Below, piece by piece: positions 12,536 to 24,790 of a DNA stretch of 64,000 nucleotides (its first letter is position 1; every line of letters begins with the position of its first letter). A program made the position numbers and the translations under genes. This DNA comes from Ctenosaura bakeri (lineage: Eukaryota > Chordata > Lepidosauria > Squamata > Iguanidae): contig CAOLHI010000412.1 in NCBI GenBank assembly GCA_948474755.1, positions 248,001 to 312,000 on the forward strand. Direction: 5' to 3'. Below the pieces are notes generated by a model. The model was not told the DNA's origin and did no database searches. It was given only the letters and a program-made list of their open reading frames with translations.

Positions 12536-13499
12536 AAAGTAGGCTTTCTCGAGTCAACTTTTTGATTATTATTTTTGAAAAACAGGAGAAAGAAATCAAT
12601 GCTTAATAATTTCTAGGTAAATGATTTTTAAAAATAAATTCACTTGAATAATTCTTGTAGGAAACAGTTGGTTTTGCAGATATGTATCAATTTTTGTCAG
12701 AAGTGTATCTAGGGTGGGGCAAGTAGAAGATGTGCCCTGGGCACCAATGCCAAGGCGTGCAAAAAAGCTGTGCATGTAGAGTGGCAGTGGGAGTAGGGCT
12801 GCTGTTTACACTAGATAAACCACTGGTTTTTTGGTTAAGCTTTGATATATCAGCAATAAGGAAATGTTGATCCTTCAGTGGTGGTGGTGGGAGAAGTGTC
12901 ATCCTATCCTAATGTTGACATTCTCTGTTACTATTTCTGATGTGCCTTCAAAACAGTCTAATGAAGTGGATACAGCAGCCTGTCTTACACCCTTCTGTTC
13001 ACTTTTCTATTACTCACCTCACATTTCCTCCCTTTTTTTCCACAGTGAGTCTCTTCTTGTCTCTATTCTTTCAAAGTGCTCATTGATTGAGTCCATTGTG
13101 GTGGATTTTTCTCCTCATTCTTCCTCTCTTTTCATTTCTGCTTGCCTTAGTCATTCCCTGCTCTGTCCCAGATCAGTTTAAATGAATTCAGCCTTTTCCA
13201 AAATGAAATGTCTGTCTACTTGGCAGTCTGTTTGTATTATCCCAGAACTAGCTAAGATGGCCACCACAAGTAAACACAACTATTATTTCCAGGAAACAGA
13301 TTCACCTGAGATCAAGCAAGAGAAAGAGAATGTTTGCACCAAAATAAAATGATCCTGATGGTTATATTGTGTAATATTGCGAAAGTACATTAACACCTGG
13401 ATATTTCAAAGAAAACCTGGATATTTCAAGAAAGAGTTGAATGCAAACCTGGCAATATGCAAGTAAAAAAAATAACAACTGGAAACTCTCCATACTAGC

Positions 13500-14043
13500 A
13501 GAGATTTCCCCCCTTCTGGATGAAGCCTTGAAGTGGCATTCCATAATGATGGAACCACCACTGAACAGGATGTGTCTCTTCTGTCCATCAAACTGATAGA
13601 AGTTACCAGAGGCATAGAACCTGAGATGCCCTGCCTAATCTTAGGGCCCAGGCAGGTTAACCCAACTAGCCTGGTTCTCAGCAATGTACCTTTCAGAGCA
13701 ATCACTAGCACCTTAAATTGGATTTGGAAAGCATTAGCCACCATTACAAAACATGGTACAAATAAAATGTTGTCTGATTATTGCAACCTGCACCAGCTGA
13801 AGCTTCTCAACTGTCTTCAAACTCCACCCCCATCCCTCTGCATATTATAGTAGTCTTGTCTGGGCATACAATGTGTGATTGACAGTAGCAAGATACAGAT
13901 GTCTTCAAATAGGGGTGCAGCTGATGAATCAGCCAAAGCTGATAAAAGGTTGTGTGGTAGTCAACAGCACCTCTGTTTCCAAGGATAACATTGAGTCCCT
14001 GAGAATCCTTAAGGAACACATGTGATCTTTCAGGAGGAGGGAA
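13500..14043 (-). mobile_element. L2-like LINE fragment, antisense, cut by an LTR
   Basis: Antisense L2 3'-region text such as TAGCACCTTAAATTGGATTT and GCAGCTGATGAATCAGCCAA continues to GTGATCTTTCAGGAGGAGG. The LTR then begins, and L2-like text (GGAAACCCCATAC) appears to resume after it at 14888. The wording parallels the fragments at 2-3.2 and 47.5-48.5 kb. Confidence 0.6.
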
Positions 14044-14887
14044 TGTTACCCTGTGTGTTTGGGGGTCCCGGGAGGGGAGCCCAGATTGCCAAATTAAGAT
14101 ACAGGATGGGGAAATTAGCTGGAGCACTCTTTTGGCTAAACAAGAGGCAGGGTAACCTTAGCGAGATCTTTAACCCAATGTATACAGCGGCGGGTCAGAG
14201 AGCAGCTAGACAAGGGTTTTCCAAATAACAGACAATTCTTTATTAAAGACAAAGACACGAAAGAGAAAACATAAACTACCTAGCTGAGGAAATAGAAATG
14301 GAGATTTGTTCAGGAGAGGCAATACGACACCTGGTCTCGTAGTATTGGAGAAGAGTGGGGGAAGAAAGCTCAGCGTGGGGAGCTGAGGGGAGTTCCCTTA
14401 GACAACCAGCAGCAAGGTGGGATGGCAATCCAAAGTAGTCCGAAGACCGTTTGGAAATGGGGGGGGGGTTATAGGGGAGTTTGTGCCTACCGGCTATGGC
14501 AAGCCAGGTGAGAACAAAGGAGTTTTAGCGCTAGACAAAGGATTTGGAAAGGTCAAGTTTAACATGATTGGATTTACTCTTGATGACAATAGCATGGCCG
14601 GGACGTTGATGGCCCAACATAAAGAGTGGCTTGGCTGAGAGCCGTGCGATTATTGTGGAGTTTGCGGCTGGAAGTTCCCAGAAGCTACAAGCGAGGCTGG
14701 AGTTGCTGGCCTCAATAGAGTCTGGAATGTGAAAACCATTAGCGGCCGCACTCTGTCCGTGCTTGTCCGGAGAACCTCGCAAACACATGGAGTGGGGTGA
14801 CTGAAAGCAGTCCAGCTAAGGCCAAATTGGTTGATATCAAAATGATATCTGGGGCTCCTCACCTACAGTGCCATACCAGAAGTGACA
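14044..14887 (-). mobile_element. Solo LTR, family TGTTAC/GTAACA, copy A
   Basis: Plus-strand text starts TGTTACCCTGTG and ends AGTGACA, so the LTR reads on the minus strand. GGAA flanks both sides (14040-14043 and 14888-14891). It shares long blocks with copies B and C: GGGGGTCCCGGGAGGG, GATGGGGAAATTAG, CAAGAGGCAGGGTAA and TTGATATCAAAATGATATCT near the far end. On the minus strand an AATAAAG signal is visible (about 14237) and a worn TATA motif near 14468. No internal region follows, so it is solo. Confidence 0.8.
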
Positions 14888-14891
14888 GGAA

Positions 14892-16518
14892 ACCCCATAC
14901 AACACTCCTTATGCTTTCCCGCTTTTATCCCCAGCAGATTTTCCCATCCACAGTATCTGCAACTTATAAAGCCTTCTGACTCAGATTGTTTGCCCTCAAC
15001 GCATCCCTCTATTTTCTCCTGACATTTGTTCAAAATCTCCACAAGACTTCAGGGAAGGCAGCTGTTGATGATAATGATGATAATATAGTTTAGTTCTCTG
15101 AATGGTGTTCTGGCAAAAGTTTGTGCATATCTTGAAAACCATGGAAGTCAAGGTGGAAGTTTGAGACATATCATAAGTCAGTTGTGATGGCATGGAACAG
15201 GGGTTCCCCAGTTCTATCTTTAGGTGAATCCTTCCTGCTATAATATCATGTCATCCAGTCCTGCCTTAGCTGGGATGCTATGGTTAATGGAGCTTGTTTT
15301 ATGTACTTAGTCCTATGGGCCCCGGGAGGGTTTCCCGGGGCCACAAAATAAATGATATCTGCTACTCTGTGAGTGGAAGGAGGTCTGGTTTGGTGAAGGA
15401 AGATTTGAACTTGGAAGTCCACTTCCATCTCCTAATCATTCATCCTGAGTTTGTTCTTGTTTATTCTCTGATCTTTGTTCTCCAACAAAGAAAGTGAATA
15501 TATATCCTTTAATCTTCATAATTATATTTATCATGCTGGAAATTCACTTGCACCCTTGTAAATTCATCACTCTCCCCCATCTGTTTCTCATCCTGGTGTG
15601 CAATGGCATCCAACCAAAGCTACAATAAAACCTGCTTGATGTACTAAGAATAGATTTATGTTTTTTTCGTTACCTGTTCTCATTCTATTCTCTCTCAGAA
15701 GGCAATGTTAGTGTGCCAAAAGCATTGAAATGATGTACTGCTTAATTTAATTAAGCATCTTGCACCTCCATTGTCTGACTGCTGTGTCTAACATTCATTT
15801 TCAATAAGGCAAGCTCTGTATGTACAGGATTGACAGGACTGCTTTCCTAATGTCATCACAGCAGGGCTACCCAGAATGCTGTTATGCCCACCCCATGAAG
15901 TCAGCAATGTGGGTTCACACACAGCAGTTTGGCAGCAGGTGACTGGAAGAAGAAAGGAGAGATAAGACAGTATAGCAGACTGGGAAAAAGCCAACTGTAT
16001 ATGCCTTTTTTGTGGATGCATAACTTAACAGGTTCAAGACTGCATTTGACAGATGAAGCAATTTAGAAGGAGTACAACACAGAGAAGCCTGAAATCGCAT
16101 TTCCTTTGAAACAATAATTTCTGTTCAGGAGACATTAATATAATGGCATGCTGTAGTTATACATACCTACAAACTGTAATGCAAATAGATCTTGTACCAT
16201 CTTTTCATCTGATGAAGTAGATCCAGTGTACTAAACCTTAGGCTACAAACCTTTTCCTCTCAGTTATTTCCAGGTGTGCTACAAGATGCCTTTGCATATT
16301 GAAACAGAATAATATGGCTGTGCCTTTGAATACCATAGCTTGGAAGTTACGGTTACCAGTATCTTAGTTACCTATAACTCATTTGTTTTTTGAAGTCATA
16401 CAGGTATAACAAAGTAATTCAAATATACATGTGGCAAGTTACTTTCAGTGTTAATTTAAAGGGGCATATTTAGACATTGAACCATTTTTTTTTTCAGTTT
16501 TATGCCATGATTGCATCT
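14892..16518. other. No gene recognised
   Basis: AT-rich sequence. The first few bases may be the remainder of the L2 fragment. A GATGATAATGATGATAATA run lies near 15067. No supported coding or RNA feature. Confidence 0.45.
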
Positions 16519-16704
16519 TGTTGTTTGTTTTCAAGTAGTTTCTGACTTATGGTAGCCCTGAAGCAAACCTATCAATTTTCTGGGGCTGTGTGTATGTGAC
16601 ACACCCAAAGTCACCCAGTGTGTTTCCATGGAAGAGTGGGGAATTAAACTCTGATCTCCAGGGTCATAGTCCAGTTCTCACGCCACTACACCATGCTGGC
16701 TCTC
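16519..16704 (-). repeat. tRNA-derived SINE, GTT-tailed family, antisense copy
   Basis: Blocks TTTCTGACTTATGGTAGCC, CAAAGTCACCCAGTGTGTTT and CCACTACACCATGCTGGCTC match the family. The last is the reverse of the tRNA A-box region. The copy is diverged, and the middle (AATTTTCTGGGGCTGTG) is shortened. Confidence 0.75.
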
Positions 16705-17059
16705 TTTATTTTATCTACCCTAGGGGTTTTTTTCCTTACAATAATGGAGAAGGAAGAAGTGATGTAATAAACCACATAAGTTTATTTGTTTGTTTATTTT
16801 TGAATGGGAATATTAATGGTAACCGGTGCAGGTGGCTTTTGCAACAAATAAGATAGTGCATTAGTTTTAAAAAGTAATTCTCAGACCTCTGTCCAAAATT
16901 GCTTGTTAGGGTCACATCCAAGTAGTGTTCATAGCTGGATAACTTCAGAACATCATTGCATTAATTCTGCAGAAAGTCGTGAAAATTCTTATGTCTGAAA
17001 ATGCAAAAATTCATTGTTTCTCCTAAATCATATTATAAACAGAAAGAGGAAAGTCTATT

Positions 17060-17375
17060 ATTTGTTTACTTAGAAGTTAGTTAGATGACTAACTAATGCT
17101 TTTCAGGATGAAAAAGTAATCTCAAAGTGGTTTACATTTAAGACAGTAGGAACAAGAAATCTTGCAACTTTTAAAACCCTCAAACAAGTTTAAAGTAACC
17201 CATTATCCCATGGCTACCAAAGAAAAGCACAAAATACACCATGTGCCAAAACATCAGCATAGCCACTGGTCCAAATAATCAGAAAAAAAAAAGAAAAGAA
17301 TAAGACTTAAACCAGCAGGACATGAAAACCAGATTGGCACAAGCATATATTTAGCCCAAAGTAAAGCAGAATGAG
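17060..17375 (-). mobile_element. Possible LINE 3' end (L2-like), antisense
   Basis: TTTGTTTACTTAGAAG followed by CTCAAAGTGGTTTACATTTAA resembles the reversed 3' tail and terminal UTR of the L2 copies. It is weak and lacks coding text. Confidence 0.3.
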
Positions 17376-17379
17376 AGAG

Positions 17380-18286
17380 TGTTACTATAGTTTCTAGCCT
17401 GGACTTGTGGGATATTAGATATCACTTTGATATCAATAATTTGGTTTTCTTTATCTATTCCTCTCCATGTGCTGCGAGGTCCCCCGGACAAGCTCGCAGA
17501 CAGGCATGGCCGCTAATCGCTGTAATATTCCAAACAATTCAGGCTGGACAGAAATAGCTGTTCCGCCGCTTCAGGAGACCTCAAAGGCAAGTACTCTATT
17601 ATGTATGCACACTACTTACAAAGAACTCCCTGCCCCGAGCAGGCAGCTTGATTAGAAGAATCCTCATCTGTCAAGCACTCTGCGTTTGCATACGGTCTAC
17701 TCTATTGTCAATTCAGACTTAACTCAATCATGTTAAATTCTGACCTTTCAGAGGCTTTGTCTCCAGCCCGAAACTCATTGTTTTCCCCAAGTACGGACTA
17801 GCTTACGGCCACATCTTCCCCTATATAAACCGCTGACTTTGAGAGCTTCTTTGGATTGCACCCGACTACCATCCCACCTTGCTGCCATTTGCTGGGCGAG
17901 CCTTCCTCTCAGTCCCACATACTGAGACTTCATGCCTCCAAACTTCTGCTGCAGACTACCCGGGCTTCAGGACAGGTGTAGTATTACCCAAACCTACGAC
18001 TCCTCTTAAAAATCCCTCTATCCCACTCCAACCTTTATTTCTATAGTTATCTGTGTGAGTGTGCTGCATACACTGTTTGACTGTATTTTAATAAAGATGA
18101 CAATTATTATTTCAATTCTGTTTGCTCCTTGACTTGGCCTGACCCTGTAGACATTGGGTAAAAGATTCCGCTCTGTTGCCCTGCCTCTCGTATTGCTAGC
18201 TTGTGCTCTTGGCTAATTTCCCCAACTTATATAATTGAGAGCACATTTAGGTGTTCCTCCTGGGACCCCCAGAAAACAGGGTAACA
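17380..18286 (+). mobile_element. Solo LTR, family TGTTAC/GTAACA, copy B
   Basis: It begins TGTTACTATAG and ends CAGGGTAACA, perfect 6-bp inverted ends. AGAGAG occurs immediately before (17374-17379) and after (18287-18292); the family norm of 4 bp (AGAG) fits, extended by chance. LTR anatomy is visible in order: GC-rich U3, TATA box CTATATAAACC at about 17821, and AATAAAG at about 18092 followed by the R/U5 end. It is the reverse-oriented relative of copies A and C. No internal coding region adjoins. Confidence 0.85.
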
Positions 18287-18336
18287 AGAGAGTTCTAGAA
18301 CTGGGATACCAACAGTAAAAAGGCCTTATTTTGTGT

Positions 18337-19117
18337 TGTTACCCTGTTTACTGGGGGTCCCGGGAGGGACACCTAAATAAACTTACAATTACACAAGATG
18401 GGGAAATTAGTCAAGAGCTCTGGTTGGCACTACAAGAGGCAGGGTAATGCAGCAGGATCTTGTAACCTAATGTTTATGGGGTCAGGCCAAGCCAAGAAGC
18501 AAACCGTGTTGGAAATAATGAATGATCTTTATTAAATACAGGCACACAATGTAAGCAACACACGCACACAGATAACTAAGGAAAATAAAGGGGTGAATAT
18601 GATAGCGGGATTTTCAGAGGGATAGTTGATTTGGGTGATACGAAACCTGTTCCTGAAGCCCAGAAAGAAGTTAGAGAGCGATGCTGGGGTTTGATGTGGC
18701 TCAGCACGTGGAGCTGAGGAGAAGCTCGCCGAGCAAAGAGGCAGCAAGGCGGTCTGAAACTCAAGAGCAATCCGAGGATGGTCTCGGAATCAGGGGTATT
18801 TATAGGGAGAAATGCTCAGTGCTTGGCAGTTGAGTATTCAGCTTGCCAGAGTGCCTGCTCGGGGCAGGGAGTCCTTTGTAAACAGTGTGCATACATAATG
18901 AGGGTGTTTGCAGAGAGGTCTCCTAAAGCAAGGATCTGGCTATTTCTGGCCTGCCTGGGTGGACAATGGAATGTTCAGCAATTAGTGGTCGAGCCTAGCT
19001 CTGTGCTTGTCCAGGGGCCTCACAAACACGTGGAGAGGGGTGGTGGAAGAGAGCCAAATTATTGATATCAAAATGATATCTAGGGGTATCTCCAAGGAGG
19101 CCTAAACTGCAGTAACA
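18337..19117 (-). mobile_element. Solo LTR, family TGTTAC/GTAACA, copy C
   Basis: Plus-strand text starts TGTTACCCTGTTTAC and ends GCAGTAACA, flanked by GTGT on both sides (18333-18336 and 19118-19121). On the minus strand a TATA box is visible (reverse of GTATTTATAGGG, about 18796) and an AATAAAG (reverse of CTTTATTAAA, about 18530). It lies only 50 bp from copy B in opposite orientation. The superfamily (ERV or Ty3-type) is unresolved, because the 4-bp duplication fits either. Confidence 0.85.
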
Positions 19118-22100
19118 GTGTTCTAACCAAACTAATGATACCTGCTTGTGAGATTATTAGCAAGGGCTTCTATGACCAGAGAAGGTGCATACTGCTGTAG
19201 GTAGTCCATCAAATTTTTGGATTCCGCATCATGTGGGATATAAAGAATGGAACAGTGTGTCTGTATACACTAAGACACTTTATCAAGAAAACAGTCAACT
19301 GCTATGATAATTTTTACATTTCAGGACTGTTTGTGGAAAATGTGTTTGCACTTTTGTGTGTGTGTGTGTGGAAAAAAGTGTTTTGTACAAAAATCCAACA
19401 TTTTGCACAGAAAACAGTGTACATTGTACAAACAAGTGAGCTTTGTGCAAAAGCTGATTACACTTTTTTTTTTTTTGCAAAAAAAATCCAGATGCAAAAT
19501 ATCATCAAAAACTCTTTCTAGACACTTGTCCATTTTCTCCTTGAGATTCAAGGATGTAATGAGAAGTAAACCAGTGTGTCATCTCCATACTGATGATACT
19601 TTAAGAAAAATGTGAGGATGAGTTCTACAAGCAACATCATGTCAATTTTTAAAAGGGTATCCAACTATTTTTGCATTTTCTATAATGAAGGCAGTAGAGC
19701 ATGTGAAGCAAACTTATTTCATATTGGTTCAAGCTGTTTTAATTGGCTGTGTTTACACTGATTTGCTTCAACAATAGGACAGGTAAAGCAATAAGAAAAG
19801 CAATTCTACTTCTCTGTTCTCACAAGCTATGTTCCTAATTAGTTAGTTAATAAATTAAGTAGTTTTTTACAACTCATTTTGTAGAAAGTAAAATGTGTCA
19901 ACGGTACAATAGAGATAAAAGTAGAATGAGCCATTCTTCCCATCTTCCACAAGGGCAATATATGCAAAGCTTAATCATCACATCAGTTTTGGAAGCCTGC
20001 AGTACTGAATCTTCTTAAGATAAGGGCAGGATAAATCTTCTTCTCTAATTTCTACTTTTACTCCCTCTCTCATATTTGCATCTTGTCAGGAATATCATTC
20101 TCACACTTTAGAACACTATTAAAAGAACACTGTAGTCCTCAATTTGCTTGTATGACAACCTAGCACTTTAAGGTATCTAACTCTACTTAGGGAGACCATC
20201 ATCAGCACCATGGGAGGTGGGATGTTGGTAGGCTTTTGAGTTGCTTGAGCTATGATCTTCCATCTTCTTACATTAAATATTTTTTTGGGGGGGGTTCCTA
20301 GTCTCAAGAAAACTTCACATGCAAGGTTTATGCACAAGAGCCATTGTGCAAGGAGGAGCACTGCACTTATTTCCAAGGCCATTACTTAGCTCTCCCCACT
20401 CCCTCGACCAACCATATTGCCAAATTTGAGGAATTAACCAGGGAAACCACATGCCTTGCTTGTTTAAAAAGTTTTTTTGCCTTGCTTTTTTGTGTTGGTG
20501 GTTTGATAATGAAATTCCTTGTTACGGCAGCTGGAGATCTGGTCTAGAGTGGGTCTTGGGAGGAAATACCTTCCAGACTCAACCAAACTTTCTTTCCCCC
20601 ATTGTATAATACCTACAAAACATGAAATACTTTCATTTGCTGGAGTCCTGAGCAGTAGATTTCTGGTGATATACATTTGTTTAATCAAGTTTTAAACTCT
20701 TGGTTTGCATCATCATTCCTTCAGTATTGCCAGTCACTTTATTTACCTTTATTTATTCTTCCACATATGTGTTTTCATTGTAGTCTTTCTGTATCATAGG
20801 CATTGACATCTGCAAAAACAGTCCTTTGCGTGTACACGTGTTTCATTTACCCAAGAGTTCCCCATGCTCTTCTGGGGGGACGGAAAGTTAAATATTATGA
20901 GAATGTAGATGGCTTGTTTTTGTGTTTCATTTAAAATAATTTAGGCCTCATTCTCATCCACACACTTTCACAATCAGCTTCCTAATCCCACACTGATGTA
21001 GAGTGTGTGTGAATTTTCCACACATGTGCAGTATGATGAAGATAAGGTGTTTTGTTACAGAGCAACTGAGGACCCACAGAGACATGTGTACTTTAGAAAT
21101 GAAAGGGTGAAACGTCTTGAGGATAAAATTGTGGAAAAATATAAGATGTTTATTTGAATAAGTTTGACTTATAAATAGATTAGAGGAAAGCCTCATGGCT
21201 TTTCAAATGATTTATAACATTTTTACATTAGATTTTAAAATGACAGAAATGCAATGTTCATTGATTAATGGGCAAGAAGACTTCTTCTGACAGATCTTGG
21301 GTGAATCTATAGTACATAAATCTTAACATAAATAGTGATAGAAATACTTTGTATAGCATGTGTTAATATTGCAATTAACAGTCGTAGAATATCAAAAGGG
21401 ACCAGGTGTTTGAGGGGAATGGTCTTCTTAAGTATGATTATAGTGGGTCCTTACTATGGTATTCAGTCTCATGCATTGTGCTATATAAAGTCATGCTAGA
21501 AGCTAATACAGTGAAATAGTTTCCTACGCTTTGTAGTGTCATTTGGTCACAATGTTCTTTCAAAGCTAGCTTCCCATAAATTATTTTCCAGTTCTTACAG
21601 AGTACAAAATACTCTTGCTGATACCATGTCAACTCAACCCTCTTATTTTGTCTTCTAGAAAACAGAGGAAAGGACACTTCTGATGAAACACCACTTGATT
21701 AACTTTGAGGGTAACAATATTTATGTCTTTCCATCAGGACCCTTAGCACTGATTAATTCCCACAGAAACCCCCAGAGATGTTAGCTTTGAACAGTTCTGC
21801 TGTCAAGCGGCAGCACAGGTGGAACATTGGCAATACTACTCAGAATGAGATTTTAAGGAGAGATTTCCTTGAGGAATAATTCATGCCATATGTGCTCAGT
21901 CGTACTTCTTGAGACCCTGGGTAGATGTCACCTGTTTTCTTAAACAATATCTACCAGGAGCTTTTCAGGAAATGGTGCCAGACATCTTTGGAGGACAAAT
22001 AGAGATATGCCTTTGCAAAGATATATCTATGGTGGGCTAACCCAAAAATATAATGGATTTTGTTCAGGTGGTACTGGGGACACTGAAAAGCTGTATGCTT

Positions 22101-22324
22101 AAATTAAGAATGGGTAAACATATTGTTCCCAGAAAGGCAGACTCCTCCTTCTGCTCTGATATTAAGGAGTGCTCCTCCTCCCCAAAATCTTTATTACCTC
22201 TTTTCATGCAGAGAATGCCAGAGAACTCTGTACCTCTCCTTGTGTGGAGAAAACTGCCACTGTTTGGGTAGGACTGCTTTAAGCTGCATCTCACACTCAC
22301 TTCAGGTGCCAACTGGGACAGCAG
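19118..22324. other. Unique-looking stretch with a low-complexity tract
   Basis: At 19325-19500 there are repeated TTTGTACAAA/TTTTGCACAG-like words together with a short GT run and a T12 run, probably a diverged low-complexity repeat. Elsewhere I see no gene, RNA or repeat that I can name. Confidence 0.4.
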
Positions 22325-22741
22325 GGCCCCTTTTCGCACCTTACCTCATCGCAGCAGCGGGGAGCGGTGCTCGCGCGAGCAGCCACTCACACAAGCTGCT
22401 CACGACAGCCCTTTTTGCCTCCCACATCGCCTTCCTTCTCGCATGACCGTCGCACGAGCGCCCCGCCCCTTTCTTCCGCAGTGCAGTCTGGGAGTTGTAG
22501 GCTGGGCGGGGGGAAGGAAGCGCAACCGGGCCACCTTGCCGACACACTGCACAGAGGTAAGTGCGAGAGGGCGGAGCATTTTCGGCTTAAAGTTGAAAAT
22601 CAAAAAATGCACGCGCACCCCGCTTTAGCCTCGTGAGTGTCGTGCAAGTGGGAGTGCATCATACGGAGCGCCGCTCCCACTCACGCAACGCTCAAGGGGC
22701 GCTCACACATATACACAAAAAAGAAGCATGCGAAAAGGGCC
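22325..22741. mobile_element. MITE, GC-rich, CAG target duplication
   Basis: Termini GGCCCCTTTTCGCACC and GCATGCGAAAAGGGCC are inverted. CAG flanks both sides (22322-22324 and 22742-22744). The interior is strikingly CpG-rich against AT-rich surroundings, so it makes a small false CpG island. Several overlapping open frames here (up to 107 codons) are by-products of that composition. It is related to the MITE at 8564-8984. Confidence 0.75.
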
Positions 22742-22922
22742 CAGGTGTTATGTGAAGAGACTTCAGCTAGATAAAGTCTAGCTCTAGAAAAGGGATGGGA
22801 CCTAGGGAGAGGTGGAATTTAAGAGAGGAAACACGTCCTAGGAGGGATTCTCCATTTGCTAGATAAGGAACCTTCCCAATCCAGTATTTGATTCATAGGC
22901 TCAAGATTTTCTAACCCTTTGG

Positions 22923-23775
22923 TTGTTAACTGTTATCAAGCAGGCCTTGACTCATGGCAACTCTATGAATGAGAGACCTCAGGACTTGCAGACTAAGGGC
23001 TATGGCTTCTTTGATTGAGTCCATCGATCTGTAATGCAGCCTTCTTGTTTTTCTGCTGCCTTCTACCTTATCAAGCATTATTGTCTTTTATAGTGAGTCA
23101 GGTTTTCTTATGATGTGTCGAAAATATTTCAGTCTCAATTTAGTCATCTTGCCTTCTAGGAAGAATTAAGGCTTGATTTGTTCTAGAATCCATTTATTTG
23201 TCTTTTTAGCAGTTCACAGGATCCATAGAACACTTCTGCACCACTGCATTTCAAAGAAGTTGATTTTCTTTCTATCACCATTCTTTACTTTCCAGCTTTC
23301 ACAATCATACCAATAACCTGGAAATACAATGTCATGGACAATCTTAACTATAGTATTCAATGATACATCTTTACAGTTAGGATCTTATTTAGTTCCTTCA
23401 TAGATGGCCTTCCAAATCCTAGTCTTGTTTTGATTTCTTGACTGCAGTCCCCATTCTGTTTAATGACTGAGCCAAGATATGGAAAATCTTGAACTATTTC
23501 AATGTCTTTATTGTCTAAAGTTATGTAAATTTATGTAAATCATCAGTGGTCATTATTTTTGTTTTCTTAATATTCAGTTGTCTTTGCACTTTCTTCCTTG
23601 ACTTCCTTCAGAAATCATTCCAAGTCTGTGCTATTTTCTGCTAGTAGTATGGTGTCATCTGCATATTTTCACTGATGTTTCATCCTCCAATTTTCATTCC
23701 TTCTTCCTCCAAATCTAATCTTGCTTTACATATATGTTCAGTGTACAAGCTAAATTGATAGGGTAATAAAGTGGA
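22923..23775 (-). mobile_element. RTE/BovB-like LINE, antisense, 3' section
   Basis: The minus strand at about 23630-23672 reads KYADDTILLAENS, an RT active-site block of RTE type. Other family text includes TTATGATGTGTCGAAAATAT and TTGACTGCAGTCCCCATTC. The element continues after an inserted CR1 piece at 24239-24790. Several frameshifts and stops are present. Assignment to RTE/BovB is by motif and recall, not alignment. Confidence 0.7.
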
Positions 23776-24238
23776 GAATCATAGAGCTGGAAGAGACCAC
23801 AGGAGCCATCCAGTCCAACCCCCTGCTTTGCAAGAGCACACATCACAGGATTCCCAACAGCTGGCCATCTAGCCTCTGCTTAAAAACCTCCAAAGGAGAC
23901 TCCACCACACTCTGAGGCAGCATATTCCACTGCAGGACAGCCCTGACTGTCAGGAAGTTCTTCCTGAGGTTCAGGTGGAATCTCCTTCGCTGCAGCTTGA
24001 ATCCATTGCTTCTTGTCCTAGTTTCTGGAGCAGCAGAAAACAAGCCCACTCCCTCTTCAACATAGCATTCCTTCAAATGCTTGACCATGGCTATCATGTC
24101 CCCTCTTAACCTTCTCTTTTGCAGATTAAACATACCCAGCTCTCTAAGTCTATCCTCATAGGGCATGGCTTCCAGGCCCCTCACCATTTTGGTCACCCTC
24201 CGCTGGACATACTCCAGCTTGTCAATATCCTTCTTGAA
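23776..24238 (-). mobile_element. CR1 LINE 3' end, antisense, inserted in the RTE-like LINE
   Basis: The minus strand carries an open frame (24196 down to 23843) with EDRLRELGMFNLQKRRL, FSAAPETRTRSNGFKLQ and RRLDGQLLGIL-like text, the same C-terminus seen in the CR1 at 8.2-9.2 kb. The 3' edge is AGAATCATAGAGCTGG, the reversed CR1 terminus. It is 5' truncated. RTE-like text on both sides shows that it inserted into that older element. Confidence 0.85.
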
Positions 24239-24790
24239 GCCTTGCCTGGCACTCTTAACAATAGGAAACCATTCAATTTCCCTGTATTCTGTCCTGAGGG
24301 CAGCTTCTTGTCATAAGTATGAATTACATCTCAGGACAATCAAATGTTATGGCACACCATTTCTTTAAGGGTGACCCATAGTTTTTCATGAACCACAACA
24401 TAAAAAGCTTTGCTGTAATTTATAAAGCACAGGATGATTTTCTTTGGTGTGCTCCATTATATGTTTGCAATATGAGCCCTAGTGAATCTTCCTTTCCTGA
24501 ACCCAGATTGGTCTTTGTTTTTCTTGTTTTACTATGTCTAGCTTCCCCTAATCCATGTTTTTCACATTACATGTTCTTATAATATATGTTGCTCAGCTTC
24601 AGATTTTCTTTTTCTCTCTGAGTATACAAAATGTGAACATCCTTTTAGCTTGAGTCCATTTGCATCATTGGCACTGCTTGTACTTGTCTTCTGCTCTTCC
24701 CCAACAGCTTGCTGAATGCCTTCTGACCTGGGAGTTTTATTGTCTAGCACTACCTCTTGTTTGATTTGAGATGGTTTCATCATGGAGTGT
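24239..24790 (-). mobile_element. RTE/BovB-like LINE, continuation past the CR1
   Basis: Text such as CTTTGGTGTGCTCCATTATA and TTATGGCACACCATTTCTTT follows the order expected for the antisense RT domain of the element begun at 22923. It ends near a short GT run at 24788-24800. Confidence 0.6.

Noticed and set aside
14044..18286. A complete provirus with A and B or A and C as its two LTRs
   Set aside because: A and B face opposite ways. A and C have different 4-bp duplications at their own ends (GGAA, GTGT), and no gag, pol or env text lies between.
22064..22636. Cluster of overlapping frames of 60-107 codons on both strands
   Set aside because: Mostly within the GC-rich MITE at 22325-22741. 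Composition explains them.
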